This document shows, piece by piece, positions 44,423 to 57,500 of a stretch of DNA of 64,000 nucleotides (the first letter of the stretch is position 1; each line of letters opens with the position of its first letter). The notes below the pieces were generated by a model. That model saw only the letters and a program-made list of their open reading frames with translations. It did no database searches and was not told where the DNA came from. Origin of the DNA: Benincasa hispida (taxonomy: Eukaryota > Streptophyta > Magnoliopsida > Cucurbitales > Cucurbitaceae). The stretch is taken from NCBI RefSeq assembly GCF_009727055.1, contig NC_052349.1, positions 40,442,840-40,506,839 on the forward strand, given 5' to 3'. The translations under genes were made by a program, and so were the position numbers.

Positions 44423-46413
44423 TGAAGAAACTCTATGAGAAGAGAACCTTGAGTGGAAGCAGATCGACCAAAAACCATTTTTCATTGAATATAAATTTTG
44501 TAGTAAACAAGAAACAAGATATGCATTTCTTTATAAATTACAGCATGCTAATGAAAAAGTTTTAGAAACCTCACCTTTGAAGACCTTTCTTCAAGATTTC
44601 CCTCAAACAGAACATGAACCACTTGAAAACTTTCTCCAAGAAATAACTCGAACAAGTTCGAACACTACCATGAAGGCTTCCTCGGTATTCTCAGGGTGAG
44701 AACCCAAGAGTGTGTGGGCTCTGGCTATTTGGATTTGAGGGAGAACTTAATGGTAAGGAGGAAGGAATGAGAATGTTCTCAAAAACTCAAAAACACACAA
44801 AACTCTTTTGTTGTTTTCTCACTGTCAAAATCGACAATCTATAACAAGATAAAGAAACCCTTTCTTTTTCAAAATGCCAAAATTAACCACCGCCCACTTA
44901 TATGGGTGGAGAGAAAAGAAGTGGAAGGGAGTTGTAACTTCCTCTCTTATTATTAAAATAATAATTAATATAAATATAAATATGATAACTAACTTATCAT
45001 ATTATATATATCTTAAATTATATGTTATATCAAATATAACATATAACTTATGGTTTTAATATTGTATCACATACAATATAAGCTATAGTTTTGTTTCTCT
45101 ATAATATGACATTTAATATAAATCATATTTATATTAAATTTAACAACTATGAATCCAATTCATAGAAACTATATTTGAATCTTATTCAAATATTTATTTC
45201 CTCTCATTAAGCTATAATGTATCAAATACATTATAACAATTATATCACATATAATTGAATCAACTTAATTATATCATATATAATTAAATCTCTCTATTAA
45301 TTTGAATAATTCAAATTAATCCAAAGACTGATTCTCAATTAATCCTATTAAGCTACCAAGGGGACCTCATGGACCTGTAGCTTGAAGCTCCAACGGTACA
45401 TGAATAATTAATTAAACTCTTTAATTAAATTATTCACCATCAGTTAACTATAGGGCATTCCTCTAAAGACCGATAGCTGCACTCTTCGCACTATAGATAT
45501 ATTTCTGTGTTTATTGGATATAACTAATCAACAGTACGATGACCCTTCACAAATTGCTCATAAGTACAACTAGGCCAAATTACGGTCTTGCCCCTATAGT
45601 TACATCTAACTCCTTAAGTACCATTGATCCCTCTAATGAATAATAGATCATAGTCCAACTATGACTAAACCCCTTTTGGGGCAGGAGAGGGTATGGCACC
45701 ACATTGTCCAAGACCCGAAATCAGCTCTTAAGGGAGCAATTTATCTACTTACCCCTGCCTCAGGGAAGAAGTGAATTCCATCTTGTGTAGTTGTGTTCCC
45801 AGCTCCCCAATCAGACAAATCCCTAAAATGGTAGGCTTGTTGAATCGGCGATCTGGCCACTCTCACCCATACAAATCAAAGGACCGCCCTCATAGGCAGG
45901 AGTTTACAACTCAATCAGGATTCAGATCATGTTACGTATGGTCATCCTGGTGAAATGTAAGTCTTTATTATAAACGAAGTTACATAATTAGACTAAACAT
46001 TTCGTGGTCTGGTCTTATACAAACTCTTTTATATGGAATATCCCCGCTCACATGTCTATACATAAATGATCAGAATCAGATCATTTGTAGTACTTTACAA
46101 CAATTTTAACACCTACAAAACGGGCCATACTCGTAGTGTCACCAGGATAAGGTATCCAACCTTATCCATCTACTACAGACCATTTAGGTTATCACTTAAA
46201 CATGATCTACCTATATGTCTCTACATACATGTTTAAGTTACAAAGATAACCTTGGATGTTAGTTTATCGGTTTGTGGTTAATGCAACTAAAATATCATAT
46301 ATTTTATAGACAATGAATAAAATATCATATATTTTATTAAATACACAATGAATTTGTTCAATAATGTTTACAATCTATAGGACCCTACGATGTTTAGGGC
46401 ATCAACCCCAACA
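44423..46413 (-). mobile_element. Solo LTR inserted in the copia gag remnant
   Basis: In reverse it starts TGTTGGGGTTGATGCCC and ends GAGTTTCTTCA. The flanks are ATTCT and CTTCT, a 5-bp target duplication with one difference. Removing it joins the gag text DDAGRKK to YIIGKWLQF, which supports the boundaries. Related to the LTRs at 33723 and 41456. Confidence 0.75.
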
Positions 46414-46680
46414 CTTCTTGCGGCCTGCATCATCTCCTGCATATCGGGACTCCAATGTATTCCAAATTACTTTTGCTAATTTTTGGACCACGAACAGATC
46501 AAACATCGAATTTATTATATGATTCAACAGATGGCCACAAGACTGTTTTGTTGTCTTTCTCATATTTATCAAGATCAATCACAGATGACTACTTTGGTTG
46601 GTCAGAAACATCAAGAGGTTCTTTGGAGGATTCTAGATAAGAGTCATTAGTCACCTTTGTGTGATCGATATGACAACCCT
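46414..46680 (-). pseudogene. Copia gag N-terminal remnant
   Basis: On the minus strand it holds KYEKDNKTVLW and, in another frame, VWNTLESRYAGDDAGRKK, matching the UBN2-type Gag core. Stops and frameshifts are present. It is the upstream half of the remnant at 43690-44422. Confidence 0.65.
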
Positions 46681-48227
46681 AGAGGGGGAGGGGAGGAGTG
46701 AATAGGGTTTAATCAAACTAATTAAAACTTTTTTCTAATGCGAGCCCAACTAAAAAAACTAACAAACTTTTCACTAACAAGTAATTTAAATAACAAATTC
46801 ATGCAAATAATTTCCACCTAACATAGCCAAAAAATTAAAACTAACACTTTTAAGCACATAATTTAATTTTAATAACAGAATTGATAATGGACATAGAAAT
46901 TCAAGAACAACCAATCAAAATAATCCAATATAAGAAATTAATTTCAAGAACAAAAATTGCAGTTAATTTCAAGCAATAAAATATAAAACAAATTAATTGC
47001 AAAATTAAATAAGAGAGAGATAGAGAAATTGATACCGAGAATTTTATAGTGGTTCACACAATTGATTTACATTCACTTCTCCAAGCTCCTATTGGGTATG
47101 TCACATGACTTAGAGTCGAACCGTAAATGTTTTTTTTTCGAGTGCAAGAATAAATTCGATCCTTTCTACGGTTGAGGATCAAACTGTTACAAACGACTCT
47201 TTTTCCGAGATCAAGAGCAATCCTTACAATAGTTTGGAAAAATAAACAGCATGCTCGACAAACTCTCTAAAAGAGTGGATTTACAAATTTAGCACTTAAT
47301 AAAATAATCCTCACAACATAAAATATCTCTCTCAATAAGAAGATGAAAAGAAGAAAATTGAAGCTTGAAGAGAAAGTAACTGGAGGATTGAAAATAACAA
47401 AAATTGTCATAATAATTTTTAAGAAGATGAAGAGTTTAAAAAGAGAAGAAAAAAGTGAAAACCAAATTCAATTTGGGCCATTGGATCTAGAATCGAATTT
47501 CGCCAGCAAGATGAGTCTGGGGACCTTTAGGACTAGAAAAAAAAAACTAAGTAGAAGCTATAGGGTGGGCTTTAGCACGGATTACTGAGACTCCATTCTA
47601 ATTATACTAAAATAGAAAGAAGTTGGTTCCAACCCTAGGCTTAGAGCTGAGCTAGACCCGGACTTTGGAATGATTTAGAGAGTAGCGAATCAGGCTTTCA
47701 GAGTAAAATAGAATTGAATAGTGGAAAAACTACTATTAGACACAAACATTAAAATTATTAGTGAATAAAAAGTTTGTTAACACAACATGAGATCAATGAC
47801 AACGACATGCTCACATAATGAAAGAGTTACACTTCTACCACCAACACACTTTAGACTCATTTGAGCATGTTTCGGTATTTATATCCTTTAAGGATTGCTA
47901 AATTTTCCAACGTGAGATAAGGCTCTCCTACTCCCTTAATTTTTGCTATGGACCCAAGTCCAAAAATCATTTCCAACCCAATGTGAATTTTTTTACTTCT
48001 TTATACAATTTTGAATAGTTCTTTTTAGAGTTTGAAGTAATTAGCCTTTTAGCTTTAGCTTTTAAGTTTTTGTAAGTAATTGAAAAAGAAAGGAAAAAAA
48101 ATGAAGGAAAAAGGAAAGAAAAAGGCCTAATTGGACCCAAAATAAAAAATGGAATGACGGGCTATGTTTTTCATTATATATTAGTTCGATTTTTTTTTTT
48201 TTTTTTTTTTTTTTTTATTTTATTTTT
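46681..48227. other. Repeat-like intergenic region upstream of the CRS2-like gene
   Basis: The start ACAACCCTAGAGGGGGAGGG and the phrase GAATTTTATAGTGGTTCACA near 47040 resemble text common in dispersed plant repeats, but no ends were found. 47580-48180 is anonymous. A T-rich tract (about 48190-48228) precedes the gene. No gene was recognised. Confidence 0.4.
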
Positions 48228-48445
48228 TTGATTAGGCTGATTAAAATTTTATCAAAGCAGTTTGTGTTCTGTCCCACGTGGGATTCTACATTCTATCCTA
48301 AAAAAAAAAAGGCCCCTTCTTCTTCTTCTTCCTCTTCAGGGAGGTTTGGGTGTGTTCTTCTTCTTCTCCTTCTACGGCTTTATCCACTGCTGCTTCTACT
48401 CAAAATCAACTCTTCTTTCTACCAAACTATCCAATTTACACGCAG

Positions 48446-48576
48446 GTTCACTCTTTAATCTTCTTCTTCGCTTTTCTAAATTTTCCTTTCGCTTTCTTGT
48501 TCTTCTTCTCGGTTTTCCCCGGACAATTTCAACGAAACGTCATGATTCTTCAATGGTTTTCTTTTTCCTGCTTTAG
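48446..48576 (+). other. Probable 5' UTR intron of the CRS2-like gene
   Basis: Donor ACGCAG/GTTCAC and acceptor CTGCTTTAG bracket 131 bases just before the start codon. Two ATGs at 48541-48554 would be removed by this splice, which supports the start at 48582. Inferred from motifs only. Confidence 0.5.
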
Positions 48577-48581
48577 GTTCA

Positions 48582-51500
48582 ATGTTATATGCAGCATCCG
48601 TCCAAAGTGTTTGCTTATTTTCCAATTCGAGTACTGCCCATTTCCATCCTCGTTCCACAAAGCCTCTGGTCTCGACTAGACTCTCTATACGAGCTTCATT
48701 GCCAGATAATGACAATGGCGTTAAAGTGGAGTATACTCCTTGGCTTATTGTTGGACTGGGTAACCCAGGAAACAAGTATCATGGGACTCGGCACAATGTA
48801 ATCATACATTCTTTAACTCTGTGTATTGAACTTTTTAGAGCGAGTTTGGGAAGGAATTTTGATAGTATACTACTACTTTTAAACGAAGCAAATTTCCTAT
48901 CTACTGCTTTCTCCGTGCAATGACACTTAATAAAATTGGTCTCTTTGGCCTCTTGGTTTTGATTGTTCAGGTTGGTTTCGAAATGATTGATAGCATTGCT
49001 CAAGCGCAGGGCATTTTGATGAACACAATACAATCCAAAGCTCTGATTGGAATAGGTTAGTCTTTTTTTCCTCCTTCTATGTTATTGAATTGGGTTTCCG
49101 TCTTATGTAGATTTGAAGTTCATTGAGTTTCTTGAATGATCAGTACAGGCTCAATTGGAGAAGTACCAATTTTGTTGGCAAAGCCTCAGACTTACATGAA
49201 TTTCTGCGGAGAATCGGTTTGTCTACTCGTCTCTCTTTTCTTCTTTTGTTCGATAAGCATGGTACACAGCATACAGTTGAGTGATGGTTTGTTTATTTCT
49301 GAAGTGTAAGGATCCTAAGCTTAGTTTGAAGCATAGTATATGAAGCTCATTGAGTTCCTTGTATGAACTTAAATTATGAAACAATAAATGAATCTAAAAA
49401 CTTTTTTTACACACATCAGACAAAATGTTATAACATGGTGAATTACAACAGAACCAACAAGGTAAATACAAGAGAAAATGGACACAAGATTGGTAACCCA
49501 ATTTGGTGCAATATCACCTATGTCTGGGAGCAATATGCTCAATGGAACGAAACTTCACTAATGAAAAAGTTTAGTAATTACAACGCAGTACTTATCGGTA
49601 AGAATCCCTCTACAACAACTCACAAATAGGCAATCTCTAGTTTCTATTTAGACTCCCCTTAAGTTTAAGATCCATTCACTTCCACAAATGCTCTTCACTT
49701 CACTTGGCAAAAATTTGAGATCCCCTCAAACTAGCTTACTCAGGCTCCCCACTAAGTATCTCTCAACTTCTCTCAAACAAGAATGGGAAAACTAACACAA
49801 CTTAGGTTCCACTAAGTACAAACGGACTCTTAAACGTTCCAGTGTGAAACAGCCCGTACGATGCCTTATAGCTTAATTTGGATGACCATAGGCTACAAAC
49901 TTTGACCACAGGGTTAACAATCAAACACATGAAAGAAAGGACACCTTCACGGTGATAATTCACTCCACAAAAAACACAATCTAAAACTAGTGGCTTACCC
50001 TAAAAATAAAGCACCATCACAATATAGTGTCACTTTGAAAATATTTTCTGAACGGAAAAAATCCTGTGTGTAAAGCAATAAGGAAAGCAACTCCGCAACT
50101 CTGCACTAAAAATGGAAATATATTTCTAAACGAAGACTTCCTATCATGGAACAAGTTGCTTGACAAAAGGTAGAACATTTTGCCTGTAAAAAAGATAGCC
50201 AACCAAATTGCTGTAACATATTCCTATGGATATATCTTTTGTTTACCTTTGAAACAATGACATTGTCAATGTCCCAATTAGATAAGCATGTGGAGAGGAG
50301 TTGGATATGTTTGGATATTTTTTAGGCCTTTAGATGATCTAGTTAACCTTCAATTTTGCTGGGAGGCATTGTTATGGAGTCATTTATTTTCACTATGTAT
50401 GATTTGTTTGAAATGTGTTAAAATACTCGAATTACTCATGGTTTTGAAACAGTTGTAATAATAATAATAATAAAATGGCATAATTTTCCCTTTTCAATCT
50501 CATTAGTCGGGATTTTCTTATTGAGCAAAGCATTTGTTTGAGAGATTAGAGATGTAAACTGTTAGAAATAAAATAATATTAGTTTCCTATTTTGGAAGTG
50601 TCTAAAAAAGGGAGAGAGAGAGAGGCTGAAAGTTAACTGTGGTTTGCTCGATGTGAACTAAATCTATGACTAAGTAGGCTTTCATTGTGATGGTGGCCTG
50701 AAGATACTTAGATTTTTCGTTTCTCTAACTTACTGGCCACATGTACTAGAAAACTCAGTTGACTCCTGTATTAGATTTTGGATGATGATGTAATATTGTA
50801 AGGACTATCTTATCTGGCTGTATTGATTTGCACCAATTTATAGCTATGCACTCTATTGCGTTTTGTGTTAGAGCTTTGTTATTTTGTATCTTAAGGATAA
50901 AAACTCAATTTTTGAGGCAAACATTGAACTATGAAGTGCTTCTTGTTGCTATGCTACAAATACAAATAATTTACATGTTCTTATCAGATATTTGAGGTTT
51001 TATCTCAAAACCAATTGGGAATGAGAGGAGTAGCTCATCTATCTTACAAAAATTGTGATTGTCCCTGATGAAAATAATAACAGAGAAAAAACACAAAATT
51101 TACACGAAAACTCTAGACCAGGGAGAAAAACCACGGTACAGATCTTTTCTATTATTATTATAAACTAATACACTGAATACATGAGAACAGGGTGAATAAA
51201 TAGACTTGTAGAGAACCCTAGGGTTAGAGGCAATTACAAAAATACCCCTATGGTAAAAACCCTATTTTCAACACTCTCCCTCAAGTTGGTGCATAAATGT
51301 CGATAAGACCCAACTTGCTGAGACAATAGTCAAAATTTGGTCTAAGCAGCCCCTTGGTGAGAACATCTGCCACTTGTTGATTAGACGAAATATAGGGAAT
51401 ACAAATGCTCCCGTTATCCAGTCTTTCTTTAATGAAGTGTCGGTCGATCTCTACATGTTTGGTTCTGTCATGCTGAACTGGGTTGTTCGCAATGTTTATT

Positions 51501-54500
51501 ACAGCTTTATTATCACAGAACAACTTCATTGGAAGCTCCCTGTCTTGGTAAAGATCAGTCAACACCTTATTTAACCAAATTTTTTCACATATTCCCAAAG
51601 TCATTGCCCTGTACTCAGCTTCAACACTACTCCTCGCCACTACTCCCTGTTTCTTACTTCGCCAAGTGACAAGGTTACCCTAGACAAAAGTACAATATCC
51701 AGAAGTTGACTTTCTATCAATAACAGAGCCTACCCAATCAAAATCTGTATAGGCTTCAATCGTTCTTTTCCCAGATTTTTTAAACATTAAGCCCTTACTG
51801 GGGGTTCCCTTCAAATATCGAAGGATACGCTCAACTGCATTCATATGTTCCTTATACGGAGCTTGCATAAACTGGCTCACAACGCTTACTGCATATGAAA
51901 TATCTGGTCTGGTATGGGATAAGTAGATCAACTTTTCAACCAACCTCTGGTACCTTTCCTTGCTCACAGGAACCCAGTTGTTTGTAACACCAAGTTTTGC
52001 ATTATACTCCACAGGTGTGTCAACAGGTTTACAACCAGTCATGCCTGTCTCTTTGAGTAAATCAAGTGTATATTTTCTTTGCGATACTGAAATACCTTCT
52101 CTTGATCGAGCTACCTCCATTCCCAGGAAGTATCTCAGCTTACCAAGATCTTTAATTTCAAATTCTTTGGCCATTCTCATTTTAAGCCTCATAATTTCAC
52201 TCTCATCATCACCGGACAAAACAATATCATCAACATACACTATGAGAACAACAACCTTCTCGGAATTAGATCGTTTCGTAAATAGTGTATGATCTAAGTG
52301 CCCTTGGTTAACCTTGTGCTTTAACAAATGTAGTAAACCTATCGAACCAAGCCCTTGGGGATTCTTTCAGTCCATATAAGGATTTCTTCAGTCTGCAAAC
52401 CTTGTGCTTGAACTGACTTTCAAATCCAGGAGGCGGGCTCATATAGACCTCCTCTTCAAGTTCACCATTAAGGAACGCATTTTTAACATCTAATTGATAC
52501 AGTGGCCAATCTTTGTTAACAGCAATTGACAACAACACACGAATAGCATTGAGTTTAGCTACAGGAGCAAATGTTTCAGAATAATCAACTCCGTAAGTCT
52601 GGGTAAAACCTTTAGCAGATCAATCGTCCCATCTGATTTGTATTTTACAATGAAAACCCATTTGCAACCAACTGTCTTGTGTCCTGGTGAAGGCACCTGT
52701 TCCCATGTGCCATTTTTCTCAAGAGCCCTCATTTTTTCCATAATAGTCGATTTCCATTCAGAGTTCTCCATGGCTTTACGGATATTGCTTGGAATTATTA
52801 TGGTGTCCAAGCTAGTGGTAAATGCTTTAAACTCAGAAGACAAGTTATTATACGTCAAGTAGCTGTGCATAGAGTACTTTGCACATGAGCGAGTACCTTT
52901 CCTTAGTGCTATCGGAAGGTCGAGGGAGGCATCACGATTTTCCACTTCTCTCGGTTTCTCAGCATGACCGATCACCTGTAACTCGAGATTTTTAGTAATA
53001 TCTTCCACTCCTTTGTCAACAACAGGACTTTTATCTTCCATTTCTTTGTCAACAACAGGGCTTTTCCCTTTATTATTCTCTCTTTCAGTTGTTTCTTCAT
53101 CTGTCACATATTCGGTATGGCCATTTCTACCTCCTTCATCCTTTTCGTCCCTGCACTTGTCAGTCTCCATACATATATCAACTTCATTAGTTTTAGGAAT
53201 ACATGTACCTGAACCAGATGCCAGTTCTGACTCCTAGACCGGAGCCGACGGATTAACAGGTGGAAATTCTTCCTATAGTAGGTTATCCAAGGAAGCTGGC
53301 TGGTAGGGAGAAAAGGGCAGGCACTTTCAGAACTAGTGGAAGGGATCAGAGTGGAATCTCCTAAGGGAATAGCATAGGTGAACCAGTTAGGCTCTTCACT
53401 TGGACTCTCCCCCTGAAGATGACTAACGGGAAAGAAAGGTTGGTCTTCAACAAAGGTAATATCCATGGAGACAAAATATTTTCTAGAGGACGGATGATAG
53501 CATTTATATCCACGTTGATGAAGGGGATACCCAACAATGACACATTTTTTAACACGAGGGTGAAATTTTGTGCGATTTGGGCCATGAGAGTGGACAAAAG
53601 CGACAGCCGAAGACACGGAGGGGTACATCGGAAATCAGACAAGTAGTCAGAAAGGATTCTTTGAAAAGGTCTAAGGGATTATGAAAGTCAAGGACACGAG
53701 ACGACATACGGTTGATGAGGTGAGCTGCTGTAAGAATGGCATCTCCCCATAGGTAGGACGGAAGAGTAGCAGACAACATTAAAGACCGGGAAACTTCCAC
53801 CAGATGGCGATTTTTACGTTCGGCTACTCCATTTTGTTGAGGAGTATAAGCACACGAGCTCTGATGAACAATTCCCTTAGACACAAGAAAGTCATGAACA
53901 GAGGTATTAAAGAACTCTCGTCCATTATCACTCCTTAAAATCCCAATTTTGACATGGAACTGGGTTTCAATCATAGTATAAAATTGTTTAAAGGTAGACG
54001 ACACCTCTGACTTATCGACTAGTAAGAACACCCAAGTAAGACATGTATGGTCGTCTATGAAGGTGACGAGCCAACGTTTACCAGTAGAGGTAGTGGTTGG
54101 TGATGGTCCCCAGACATCACTATGAATAAGGGAGAATGGACTAGATGGTTTATATGGTTGAGAACGAAACGAAATACGACTTTGTTTGGCACAAATGCAT
54201 ACATCACAAGTTAAAGATGCTATATCAATATTGCGAAACAAATGCGGAAATAAATATTTCATATACTGAAAGTTCGGATGGCCTAAACGATAATGTCATA
54301 ACATAAAGTCATTTTCAGAAGTAGAAAACTTTAAAGACATAAAACCAGCGGTGTGATCCTCCCTAGAAGAAGTTTTGTCAGAAAGAAAGTAGAGCCCCCT
54401 ATCATGTTGGACAATGCCAATCGTCATCCCCGACTTTTGATCCTGAAACACAACAGAGTCTGGTGAGAAAATAGCTTTACAGTTCAGATCTCTTGTAATT

Positions 54501-57500
54501 TTACTGACCGATAAAAGATTATATGATATTGTTGGCACATGAAGAGTATCATGTAAAATAAAACCATCAAGAGGAAAAGTATTCCCTTTTCCTGCAACTG
54601 GGGCAAAAGACCCATCTGCAATTCTGATACGTTCATTCCCCGCACTCGGACAGTAAGTAACAAATAATTCTGAAGAACTAGTGAGATGATCTGTGGCCTC
54701 TGAATCTACGATCCAGGGTTTCTTGCCATTAATGCTAACAAGACCAAGAGCTAAGAATGTACCTGATTGAGCAATGGCACTTACTCTGACGGCATTCACA
54801 TTGGTCTTACTATGGGCTAATGACTGATGCTGTCAATTTTCAGTAACTGGATCACTTACAGAAGTACGTCCGGAGTTTGATCTGTCATGGGACTATCGTT
54901 TCTTACTGTTCGGGGGCCTGCCGTGCAGCTTCCAACATTGGTCCTTCGTATGCCACGGCTTCTTACAGTGCTCACAGACAGGTATGGGCTTTTTGTCACT
55001 GTTGGAATTGGACGCCTTTGAGACAAAGGCTGATGCATCAACAGAGGCTATCACCGGACTGTTCATAGCCTGTGATCGGTCTTCTTCTAGACGAATCTCG
55101 GAACACACCTCTCGGAGAGACGGAATAGGTCGTTGACCCAATAAGCGACTTCGAACACTATCATATTTTAGGTTTAATCCAACCAAAAACACATAAACCT
55201 GATCTGCCTCTTCAAGCTTCAAATACTGTGCCCTATCCTGTGCACAGTTCCAGATAATCTCCAAGCACAAATCCATTTCTTGCCAAAAAACTAACAACTT
55301 ATTGAAGTAGGACGTAACAGTCATGTTCCCTTGCTTGCATTCATGGACTTGTTCATGTAATGTGTACAACCGGGATGCGTTTTGTCGTTGTGAGTACAAG
55401 TCCCTGGTTGCCTCCCAGATATCTCTTGCAGTTGCTGCATATAGAAGAGGCCGGCCAATTTGGGGCTCCATACTGTTAATAAGAGCAGACCATGGCAAAG
55501 AGTCCTCCCCTTTCCAGATTTTTTCTTGAGGATCATCTGGGATGGGTTGCGGAATTTCTCCTGTCAGATATCCGAATTTGTGCCTACCTTCTAGAACCAT
55601 TCGAATTGACTGGGACCATGAGAAGTAATTCTCCCCATAAAGTTTTTCTCCAACTAGAACTCCTGTAGAATTGCCCATTGAATTAGTTAAGTAATTTGTA
55701 TTGGGCAAAATAGATAACGAGTTTACCGGATTCTCTGGACCAGTAGGCGGTTGGAAGTTGTGCCAAGCATTGTATCTGAAATCTGCTGATGCAAAAAGGC
55801 CAACCGATGTCTCACATCATCGGAGTAATGAACCGAACTACAACCGGCTGAGAGATCGTTAGTAGATGAGAAGGCCCCGGTCGGCTGCGTTGCTCACGAT
55901 AGTTGCCGGAAAATCTCTCATCCCTCTGGTCAAACGAATTGAGAACAGAATCGGAGAGATTCTGCTCTCCTTGTCGGACGGAATAACTCACCGAGCCTAT
56001 CGTGACTCCTTGGGTGTACACCAGAAAGGTGGGTTCGACAGAAGACGAAACCCTAGGCGGCGCTGCTTCATCGATCTGAAAGGGTTCGCCGATCTGAGAT
56101 TTTCGAGGGTTAGAAACCCTATAATCGGCGACTGAAAACTCAGATAGCCGAGGAGGAGCGATCGAAAGTTCGTTGGTCGCCTGCACGTCGGAAACGCCTC
56201 TGTCCGTCGACGTTCTTGGGTTGTTCCTGATCGGCGACTGTGATCCTATTGCAACCGGATGGTTTCCTGAAGAATTGGTTGCCTGCAATCGGACGGCGGA
56301 GATTAAGTCTGGTAGGGCAGCCTGAAAACACTCCTTAACCGCAACCCTAATAGCGGTTTGCATATCAAAACTTGAAGATCCACCAGCGGAAGGCGATTGT
56401 GGATGGTTTTCTTCCATACTGGCTAGGATTTTGTCCCTTTGCTCTGATACCATGATGAAAATAATAACACAGAGAAAAAACACAAAATTTACATGGAAAC
56501 CCTAGACCAGGGAGAAAAACCACGATACAGATCTTTTCTATTATTATTATAAACTAATACACTGAATACACGAGAACAGGATGAATAAATAGACTTGTAG
56601 AGAACCCTAGGGTTAGAGGCAATTACAAAAATACCTCTATGGTAAAAACCCTATTTTCAACAATCCCTTGATTTTTCCAATGTAACGTGGGATCCTCAAT
56701 ATGCCCCTACAAGATAGTACCTCTTTGGATTCACGATTCTTGAATCGGATCTCAAATTTTAGCTTTTGGACTTAATATTGAATGCTTGTTTAGGCTTCAT
56801 CGGCTCCAGTACCAAATTAGATACATGAAATTTCATCTCAAAACCAATTAGCAATGCAAGGAGTAGTCCATCTATCTTTTAAACATTGAGATTGATTTTT
56901 TCAATATGGGATCCTCAACATTAACAACTTTTTAGATTTTTGAGATCACCAGACCAGACAATTATCATTCTATTCACTTGCCAACTCGATGTTTTAGCTC
57001 TTAAATATATCTGAACCTTGCATGCCGAGGTTTTAATTATATAGCTGCTAATGCTATGAATCTTTCCTTCATTAGTTGAATTATTTTGTCACAATGACGA
57101 GATAGTTATTCCCTTCACGTCACTTTTTGTTTTAATTTTTATAGGTTGGGCCTCTTGCTGCACATTATCAAATACCTTTACGACACATCTTGTTGGTATA
57201 ATTTGCAATATCTCTTAGTGATCCTTATTTGTTAAACGTACAAAATGATTAGATTGTAATGGAAGTATCTGTACATGCTTACAATTGTAGACTTATGATG
57301 AAATGAGCTTGCCAAATGGCGTTCTTAGGCTCCAGCCAAAAGGAGGACATGGCCATCATAATGGGTATGTTTACGAAATATTATTTAATGTTGGTTTCAC
57401 TTTTATTTTTGTTCTAGTTTTAATTGGTACTTCATACTTGCTTTCAATTTTTCTAACCTTGTTATGGGCATGGCATTGTTTGGGAGTACTTTTGATATGA

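Larger units (their letters stand above)
51066..56662 (-). mobile_element. Ty1/copia retrotransposon, antisense in the CRS2-like intron
   Basis: Structurally complete at 5.6 kb. On the minus strand: 5' LTR 56662-56453, primer site, leader and Gag, protease, integrase, reverse transcriptase, RNase H, polypurine tract, 3' LTR 51273-51066. LTRs begin TGTTGAAAAT and end TTTTCATCA. Flanks are GTCCC (51061-51065) and ATCCC (56663-56667), a 5-bp duplication with one change. The two LTRs differ by seven substitutions, all transitions, and one 2-base indel over about 208 bases. The insertion is therefore fairly recent, but the coding region is broken. Confidence 0.9.
49217..57144 (+). other. Coding intron 3 of the CRS2-like gene, expanded to 7.9 kb
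   Basis: Donor TCG/GTTTGT and acceptor TTTTTATAG. Removing the 5.6-kb copia element and one target copy would leave about 2.3 kb. The left part (49440-50220) has repeat-like text (GGTAACCCAATTTGGTGCAA) without identified ends. Confidence 0.8.

Noticed and set aside
48228..48679. Upstream frames such as 48262-48576 as an N-terminal extension of the CRS2-like protein
   Set aside because: They are CT-rich leader translated into Ser, Phe and Leu, and a probable splice acceptor at 48576 separates them from the homologous start.
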